Positions 59,000 through 64,000 of a stretch of 64,000 bases of DNA are shown piece after piece. The position numbers and the translations under genes are program-made. A model generated the notes under the pieces. It worked only from the letters and a program-made list of their open reading frames with translations. It made no database searches and was not told where the DNA came from. Each line of letters begins with the position of its first letter. The stretch's first letter is position 1. The DNA is from JANQIO01 sp036351375 (lineage in GTDB: Bacteria; Pseudomonadota; Gammaproteobacteria; Pseudomonadales; Halieaceae): the NCBI GenBank assembly GCA_036351375.1, contig JAZBOY010000092.1, positions 1 through 64,000 of the forward strand. Direction: 5' to 3'.

Positions 59000-60055
59000 A
59001 TGCCCAGTTCACATGCCCCTCTCGCCCTGCTGCTCGCAGCACTGCTGGCCGTGGCGTCTACGGCCTCGGCCGAAGGCCCACCCATCACCTTCTCGGCAGG
59101 CGGCAGCTATAACATTTTCGACGATGACCGGGAGGTAGATGATGATTCCGCCTACTTCGGCGCCATCGAATTCCGCTTTACCGAGCGCTGGGCGACCGAG
59201 TTCTGGTATAGCGATGGCGAAGCCGACGGAGACAACGGTTTCGACGTGGATACCCTGCGCTGGCACCTGGATGCGCTGTATTACCTGAAGCCCCGTGGCA
59301 ACCTGCAGCCCTACCTGGCGGCGGGTGGCGGCCAGCTTGAACGTGAGTGGGATGTGCCCAACGGCAACCTCGACGAGGTCGACAACGAGGCCAACTTCGG
59401 CGGCGGCGTGCACTGGTACTTTACCGACAACTTCAGCCTGCGCGGTGATGCCCGCTACCTGTTCGGTTTTGACGATGACACCAGCGACTTCACGGTGTCC
59501 ATCGGCCTGTCCTACCGCCTCGGCACGCCGCAACCGCGACGTCGTGCAGCGGAGCCCGAGCCTGCTCCTGAACCCGAGCCCGAACCTGAGCCGCTGGACA
59601 GCGACGGCGATGGTGTGCTCGACGAAGACGATGCCTGCCCGGGCACGCCCGCCGGTCGGCGCGTAGACGCCCGCGGTTGCGAGCCCCGCTTCATTGCCGG
59701 TGAGTCAGTGCAGCTGAAAGTGAACTTCGGCTTTGATTCCGCCAACGTGGACCCGAACTTCCTGGACGACATCCAAGCCCTGGCGGACTTCATGAAGCGC
59801 CACCCGGAGGTGACCACCACCATCGAGGCCCACACCGACAGCATGGGCCCCGAGGCCTACAACCTGGGCCTGTCGCAGCGCCGCGCCGATTCCGTCATCG
59901 AGGTACTGACCAACCGCTTCGGTATTGCGGCTTCACGCCTCACGGCGGAAGGCTTCGGCGAATCGCAGCCGATCGAGAGCAATGACACCGAGGCGGGGCG
60001 CGCCGCCAACCGTCGCGTGGTAGCCAGCATCGCCACCGAAGGCCGCATGGAGTAA
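59000..60055 (+). CDS. OmpA-family porin with TSP3 linker
   Basis: This 351-residue protein starts at ATG 59000; AAGGAG lies 9 bases upstream and a signal peptide follows (LALLLAALLAVASTASA). Residues ~25-180 form a predicted eight-strand barrel (FSAGGSYNIFDDDREVDDDS, YFTDNFSLRGDARYLFGFDD). A Pro/Glu linker and a calcium-binding thrombospondin-type-3 motif (DSDGDGVLDEDDACPGTPAG) come next. The C-terminal peptidoglycan-binding domain (VNFGFDSANVDPNFLDD, TTIEAHTDSMGPEAYNLGLS, QRRADSVIEVL) closes it. It anchors the outer membrane to the wall. A strong terminator follows. Confidence 0.95.
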   Translation: MPSSHAPLALLLAALLAVASTASAEGPPITFSAGGSYNIFDDDREVDDDSAYFGAIEFRFTERWATEFWYSDGEADGDNGFDVDTLRWHLDALYYLKPRGNLQPYLAAGGGQLEREWDVPNGNLDEVDNEANFGGGVHWYFTDNFSLRGDARYLFGFDDDTSDFTVSIGLSYRLGTPQPRRRAAEPEPAPEPEPEPEPLDSDGDGVLDEDDACPGTPAGRRVDARGCEPRFIAGESVQLKVNFGFDSANVDPNFLDDIQALADFMKRHPEVTTTIEAHTDSMGPEAYNLGLSQRRADSVIEVLTNRFGIAASRLTAEGFGESQPIESNDTEAGRAANRRVVASIATEGRME

Positions 60056-60067
60056 GCGCGTAATCCC

Positions 60068-60110
60068 TGCTCCCGGAGCGGCCTTCGGCGCCGCTCCGGG
60101 AGCATTTTCT
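60068..60110 (+). terminator. rho-independent terminator of the OmpA-like gene
   Basis: A 14-base-pair stem (60069-60082 with 60090-60103) has an apical CTTCGG, which can form a stable UUCG tetraloop with one bulged base. It is followed by ATTTTCTT (60104-60110 region). The arms, GCTCCCGGAGCGGC and its complement, are fully paired. Confidence 0.9.
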
Positions 60111-60265
60111 TCCCGGTTTCTCAGCGTTTTTTCTAGCCCGCCGACAGCTGTCACAGTCCCCGAAAGCCGCATCAAGCGTCTGTGACACCGGTCACATTCT
60201 GCTGGTCAGCCATTGGCGCCTGAGCCCCCTCCCTGCCATCAATAGGGAAATTGGAGGGCTTCGTT

Positions 60266-61729
60266 ATGAGCTGGTCAGATCTACTCGGAATTACCCCCTA
60301 CCCAGGACTATCGCTACTGATACTGTTCCTGGTGCTGTCGCTGGTGGTGTACTTCAGCCGCAGTTCCCTGCGCGCCGGCCTGCTGCACGCCGGCAACACC
60401 CTGTACCGCGCCTGCCGCATGGGCAGCGTGGCGCTGAAGCACGCCGAGCAGGCTCTGCAGGCACGCAACCGCGAAGTATTGCTGGAGCAGGGGCGACAGG
60501 CCGCCGAACGCGCCGTGGAGCGCGAATTCGAGCGCATCGACCACACGGTTCGCAAGGAGCTGGGTGACTACCCGGCACTGCACCGCCAGGTCAGCGAGGC
60601 CATCACCGCCATTGAAGACGACTACCAGCGCTCCCGGGAAGTGCCGCCGGCGCCCCATGGCTGGACCGAAGCGGTTGCCGCTATCGCCCAGATTCCCAAG
60701 GCAGAGGGCATGGTGGCCACCATGCTGGAAAGCGTGCACCAGTCCATCAGCGATATGGAAGAGCGCGCCATCGACGAGTACCGCAAGGACTCCCGCGAGC
60801 GCCATCGCCTGCTGAGCCGCGCCAGGCCTCACTGGCAGGAGCTGGTACGCCGCCTGGCCGGCGCCGAGACCCGCCTGCAGCGCCTGCTGGATCGCGCCGG
60901 CGCCATCGACAACCACATGAAGGACTACGCCGAGATCAACCAGGGCTCAGACTCCGCCATCCGGCGCCTGTCTTCTTCCTCCCTGACCCAGTTCTTTATC
61001 TCCAGCTTTGTGCTGGCCATTGCCGTGGGCGGCGCCATCATCAACTTCAACCTGATCGCCCGGCCCATGGCGGAAATGGTCGGCGGCACCAGCACCATCG
61101 GCAGCATGCAGGTGGCGGATATCGCCGCTTTGGTGATCATCATGGTGGAAATCTCCATGGGCCTGTTCCTGATGGAGTCACTGCGTATCACCCGGCTGTT
61201 CCCGGTGATCAGCTCACTGGACGATCGCCTGCGGATACGGATGGTGTGGATTTCCCTGGGCATTCTCACCTCGCTGGCGCTGGTCGAGGCCGGCCTCGCC
61301 TTCATGCGCGAAATCCTCGTGCAGGACGAACTGGCCACTGCGGCCATGCTGCGGGGCGACGAGCTGGCGGCAGGCCCGCCGCCGTTCATGTGGATCACTA
61401 CCGCTGCACAGATGGGCATGGGCTTCATACTGCCGTTTGCGCTGACCTTCGTGGCGATTCCGCTGGAAACCTTTATTCACTCCCTGCGCACCGTGCTCGG
61501 CATGTTCACCGTGGCGCTGATTCGCGTGCTGGCGACGGTGCTGCGAATCTCCGGCGCCCTGTTCCGTGGCATGGGCCCGTTCCTCGCCGAGGTCTGCGAT
61601 GCCATCGCCTTCCTGCCGCTGTGGCTGGAAACGCGCTTTCGTGGCCTCCCCGAGCGGGAAGAGCAGCAGAAGAAAACCCAGGATGACGGGGTAAGCGGAC
61701 TATGGAAAAACTCCTTAGAACAGCACTGA
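60266..61729 (+). CDS. polytopic membrane protein of unknown function, coupled to a VWA lipoprotein
   Basis: This 487-residue protein starts at ATG 60266, with GGAGGG a few bases upstream. An N-terminal helix (LSLLILFLVLSLVVYF) is followed by ~200 residues of charged, largely coiled-coil sequence (LQARNREVLLEQGRQAAERA to RLLDRAGAIDNHMKDYAEIN). Three to five membrane helices follow (SFVLAIAVGGAIINFNLIA, DIAALVIIMVEISMGLFL, MVWISLGILTSLALVEAGL, MGMGFILPFALTFVAIPL), then an amphipathic tail. I do not recognise a family. The next gene starts inside its 3' end, so the two proteins are made together. The coiled coil and channel-like helices suggest a regulated or mechanosensitive membrane complex; this is a guess. 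Confidence 0.75.
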   Translation: MSWSDLLGITPYPGLSLLILFLVLSLVVYFSRSSLRAGLLHAGNTLYRACRMGSVALKHAEQALQARNREVLLEQGRQAAERAVEREFERIDHTVRKELGDYPALHRQVSEAITAIEDDYQRSREVPPAPHGWTEAVAAIAQIPKAEGMVATMLESVHQSISDMEERAIDEYRKDSRERHRLLSRARPHWQELVRRLAGAETRLQRLLDRAGAIDNHMKDYAEINQGSDSAIRRLSSSSLTQFFISSFVLAIAVGGAIINFNLIARPMAEMVGGTSTIGSMQVADIAALVIIMVEISMGLFLMESLRITRLFPVISSLDDRLRIRMVWISLGILTSLALVEAGLAFMREILVQDELATAAMLRGDELAAGPPPFMWITTAAQMGMGFILPFALTFVAIPLETFIHSLRTVLGMFTVALIRVLATVLRISGALFRGMGPFLAEVCDAIAFLPLWLETRFRGLPEREEQQKKTQDDGVSGLWKNSLEQH

Positions 61730-62364
61730 TTGTCCTGATCGGCTTTGTGCCGCTGAGCTGCTCGGCGCCCGAGGGCCCGAGCAATCGCGGCGTGTACATG
61801 CTGCTGGATACTTCCGGCACCTACACCGCCGAACTGCAGAAGGCACGGCAGATCATCGCCTACCTGCTGACCCAGCTCGATTCCGGGGACGCCTTCGCGG
61901 TGGCCCGCATCGATACCGGCAGCTTCAGCGAGAAGGACATCATCGCCAAGACGACTTTCAGCGACCGGCCCAGTACCGCCAACCAGGAAAAGCGCGCCTT
62001 TCTCGACAAGATCGACGAGTTCATCGACAGCACCCGATCGGCCGCCTATACCGACATTTCCGGTGGCCTGTTGCAGGCCGACGAGTACCTCACCGAGCAC
62101 GAGGTCGGACACAAGACCATCCTGATCTTCTCCGACATGCAGGAAGAGCTGCCGGCGGGCTACAACCGCGATATCAAGCTGTCCTTTGACGATGTCGAAG
62201 TGGTGGCGGTAAACGTTACCAAGCTGCGCACCGATAACGTCGACCCCCGCGAGTACCTCGACCGGCTGGCCCTGTGGCGGCAGAAGGTCGAAGCGGGCGG
62301 CGGCCAGTGGCGAGTGGTCAACGACCTCGACCGGCTCGGTAAACTCCTCTCAGAACGCGGGTAA
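61702..62364 (+). CDS. von Willebrand A domain lipoprotein
   Basis: This 220-residue protein starts at ATG 61702, overlapping the previous gene by 28 bases. A lipobox follows a short hydrophobic segment (TALIVLIGFVPLSCSAPEG), so Cys20 is the likely lipidated residue. The rest is a VWA fold: MIDAS-like YMLLDTSGTYTAELQ (DxSxT), TDISGGLLQADEYL and KTILIFSDMQEELP. Such lipoproteins bind partner proteins through a metal ion. It is tied by overlap to the membrane protein at 60266, its probable partner. The end of the gene lies in a 10-base-pair hairpin (62356-62380). Confidence 0.8.
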   Translation: MEKLLRTALIVLIGFVPLSCSAPEGPSNRGVYMLLDTSGTYTAELQKARQIIAYLLTQLDSGDAFAVARIDTGSFSEKDIIAKTTFSDRPSTANQEKRAFLDKIDEFIDSTRSAAYTDISGGLLQADEYLTEHEVGHKTILIFSDMQEELPAGYNRDIKLSFDDVEVVAVNVTKLRTDNVDPREYLDRLALWRQKVEAGGGQWRVVNDLDRLGKLLSERG

Positions 62365-62380
62365 GTCTTCCTTACCCGCG
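62356..62380. terminator. hairpin at the end of the VWA gene, possible terminator
   Basis: CGCGGGTAAG (62356-62365) pairs perfectly with CTTACCCGCG (62371-62380) across a five-base loop, and includes the stop codon of the VWA gene. There is no T-run behind it on either strand, so intrinsic termination is uncertain; it could be a protective 3' hairpin or act on both strands. Confidence 0.35.
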
Positions 62381-62424
62381 GTTCACTTCCTAAGCATGGA
62401 AGGTCTGCCGGTTTGCAGCCGGCC

Positions 62425-63213
62425 CTACTCCAGGGTGAACGTGTCAGCGTCAGGAAGTAGCGGAAACTTGCTGCGATAAATGTCCAGGGGTTCACGCTCA
62501 AGTGTCACCGTGAACACGCCCGCGCGGTCCTCACAATCGACCAGCAGCTGTCCATCCGCAGCGAAAGCGAGACTGTCTCCCGTGTAGTCGAGACCATTGC
62601 CATCACGGCCAATGCGATTCAGCCCGACACAATAGGCCTGGTTCTCGATCGCCCTGGCCAGCAGCAGCGAACGCCAGTGGTGGCTGCGCTTGGCGGGCCA
62701 GTTGGCGATGATGGCCAGCAGGTCGTAGTGACCCGGGTCGCCCGCCGGGCGATTTCTCATCCACACCGGGAAGCGCAGGTCGTAGCAGACCATCGGGCAG
62801 ATGCGCCAGCCGCGCCATTCCACAACCAGGCGCGCATTGCCTGCGCTGTAGTGATCGTTCTCAGTGGACATGGTGAACAGGTGGTGCTTGTCGTAGTGCC
62901 GGCAGTGGCCGTCGGGGGTGGCGAACAGCAGCCGGTTGTAGATGGCGTTGCCGTCACGTACCGGCAGGGAGCCGGTTATCGCCGCATCTTGCTCCGCGGC
63001 CAGCGCCTGCAGCCAGGCTTCAGTCTCGCCGCCCACGGGCTCTGCCAGCACCTCGGCATTCATCGAGAAGCCGGTGCTGAACATCTCCGGCAGCAGCACC
63101 AGGTCTACCTCCCGCGGCAGGTCTTCCAGGGCACGCTCAAAGTGCTCGCGGTTGGCGCTGGGTTCTTCCCAGGCCAGCTCGCTTTGCACCATGGCGATAT
63201 GCAGGTCGCTCAT
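62425..63213 (-). CDS. nitrilase-superfamily omega-amidase (YafV-like)
   Basis: This 262-residue protein starts at ATG 63213 (MSDLHIAMVQSELAWEEPSA); the longer reading overlaps the start region of no known domain. The Glu/Lys/Cys triad lies in LLPEMFSTGFSMN, HYDKHHLFTM and PMVCYDLRFPVWMRN. YafV enzymes hydrolyse alpha-keto acid amides such as alpha-ketoglutaramate made by glutamine transaminases. The neighbouring aminotransferase gene 31 bases upstream fits as its partner in a methionine-salvage or glutamine-transaminase route. Confidence 0.88.
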   Translation of the reverse strand: MSDLHIAMVQSELAWEEPSANREHFERALEDLPREVDLVLLPEMFSTGFSMNAEVLAEPVGGETEAWLQALAAEQDAAITGSLPVRDGNAIYNRLLFATPDGHCRHYDKHHLFTMSTENDHYSAGNARLVVEWRGWRICPMVCYDLRFPVWMRNRPAGDPGHYDLLAIIANWPAKRSHHWRSLLLARAIENQAYCVGLNRIGRDGNGLDYTGDSLAFAADGQLLVDCEDRAGVFTVTLEREPLDIYRSKFPLLPDADTFTLE

Positions 63214-63244
63214 GCCCTCACTCCCCGGCGGCGGTAAGCAACCA

Positions 63245-64000
63245 TCAGATGCTGCACAGGATCTCGCCCGCCTGGTCCAGCACCGCGTCGGTCTTGGCAA
63301 AGCAGAAGCGCAGGTAGTGGCCGTTCAGCGGCTGTTCGCAGAACACCGATACCGGGATCGAGGCAATGCCGTGTTCCCGTGTCAGGCGCTCGGCCAGAGT
63401 CCGGTCGGGCTCCTCGCCTATGGCGCTGTAGTCCAGCAGCTGGAAGTAGGTGCCTGCGCTGGGCGTGTAGCTAAAGCGTGAGGCTTCGATAGCCGCGCAG
63501 AAGCTGTCGCGCTTGGCCTGGTAGAAGCCACCGAGTGTGGCCGCAAAGTCCGGGTCCTGTGCCATGAAGTCGGCCAGCGCCAGCTGCACGGGTGTGACTG
63601 CCACGAAGGCCACGAACTGGTGCACTTTGCGCAGTTCCGCGGTGAGTGCCGGCGGGGCCACGCAGTAGCCGGTTTTCCAACCGGTGATATGGAAAGTCTT
63701 GCCGAAGGAAAAGGCGGCGAAACTGCGCGCGCGCAGCCCCGGGTACTGCAGTACGGAGCAGTGGCGCTCGCCGTCAAATACCAGGTGCTCGTACACCTCG
63801 TCGCTGACCACCAGCAGGTCATGGGCTTCCGCCAGGGCCTCCAGTTGCCTGAGATCGGCATCGCGCAGAATCGCGCCGCTGGGGTTGTGGGGCGAGTTGA
63901 TGATGATGAGTCGGGTGCGGTCGTTGATCGTGTCTTCGACCTGCTGCCAGTCGATACCGAAGTCCGGCGTGGTGAGCGGAATATGCCGCGTGATGCCGCC
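63245..64000 (-). CDS. PLP-dependent aminotransferase, methionine/glutamine transaminase type (partial)
   Basis: The C-terminal 251 codons are inside the window; the 5' end lies beyond base 64000. Fold-type I aminotransferase motifs are visible: IIINSPHNPSGAIL, SDEVYEHLVF, the PLP Lys in SFGKTFHITGWKTGY and the substrate Arg near HYLRFCFAKTDAVL. The pattern resembles the YbdL/KAT group, which uses methionine or glutamine. The omega-amidase immediately downstream is the usual companion. The two together would convert an amino acid with glutamine as amino donor and remove the alpha-ketoglutaramate product. Confidence 0.88.
   Translation of the reverse strand, partial: GGITRHIPLTTPDFGIDWQQVEDTINDRTRLIIINSPHNPSGAILRDADLRQLEALAEAHDLLVVSDEVYEHLVFDGERHCSVLQYPGLRARSFAAFSFGKTFHITGWKTGYCVAPPALTAELRKVHQFVAFVAVTPVQLALADFMAQDPDFAATLGGFYQAKRDSFCAAIEASRFSYTPSAGTYFQLLDYSAIGEEPDRTLAERLTREHGIASIPVSVFCEQPLNGHYLRFCFAKTDAVLDQAGEILCSI

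Noticed and set aside
1..64000. tRNA, rRNA, prophage or transposase genes
   Set aside because: I looked for integrase/transposase-like proteins and for tRNA-like cloverleaf segments in the gaps and saw none; small non-coding RNAs cannot be excluded by eye.

Overview
This window is GC-rich (roughly 60-65 %), densely coded gammaproteobacterial chromosome. Gene order and content suggest a marine, Haliea/Congregibacter-like (Halieaceae or Cellvibrionales) bacterium. Evidence includes a complete rnfABCDGE operon next to metG, the apbC-dcd pair, the purM-purN / DUF2066 / perM / hda block, a holD-like gene fused in an operon to rimI, and many overlapping start/stop codons. The lineage is inferred from protein style and synteny; no rRNA or tRNA gene is present to confirm it.

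Layout. 1-8.5 kb: the 5' end of a possible polyphosphate kinase, a CbiM-like membrane protein, then an Anbu (ancestral proteasome-like) locus. Anbu faces a three-gene operon of circularly permuted ATP-grasp, alpha-E protein and zinc metallopeptidase. A gamma-glutamyltransferase and a divergent NRAMP-family transporter follow. 8.5-32.8 kb: a large surface-polysaccharide region on both strands. It holds GT2 and GT4 glycosyltransferases, a 1201-residue methyltransferase/double-GT2 protein, at least four stand-alone SAM methyltransferases, four sulfotransferase-type P-loop proteins, two MBOAT O-acyltransferases each with an SGNH-like partner, and a two-gene ABC exporter (Wzm/Wzt type). Two small beta-rich accessory modules recur in several of these proteins, and one protein consists only of them. 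This is the most system-like and least explained part of the window.

32.8-41 kb: a DUF4124 envelope protein, a holD-like/rimI/small-protein operon, and the Rnf electron-transport operon, whose RnfC has a duplicated helical tail. Upstream of rnfA, a 507-base gap carries two copies of a nested inverted-repeat element whose stems differ in sequence but stay paired. 41-52 kb: a SpoIIAA-like protein, metG, an MFS transporter, an SDR, NAD-malic enzyme, HMG-CoA reductase (unusual in this phylum), DUF1761, a secreted S10 peptidase, apbC and dcd.

52-64 kb: BepA-like M48 protease, purN-purM, DUF2066, PerM, Hda, an OmpA-family porin with a strong terminator, an unrecognised membrane protein coupled to a VWA lipoprotein, then a nitrilase-type omega-amidase with a methionine-type aminotransferase cut by the window end.

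I see no tRNA, rRNA, CRISPR array, prophage or transposase gene. Starts were moved from the longest reading where motif position, overlap with the upstream gene or a Shine-Dalgarno sequence argued for it. Family calls rest on motifs read by eye, not on database searches.
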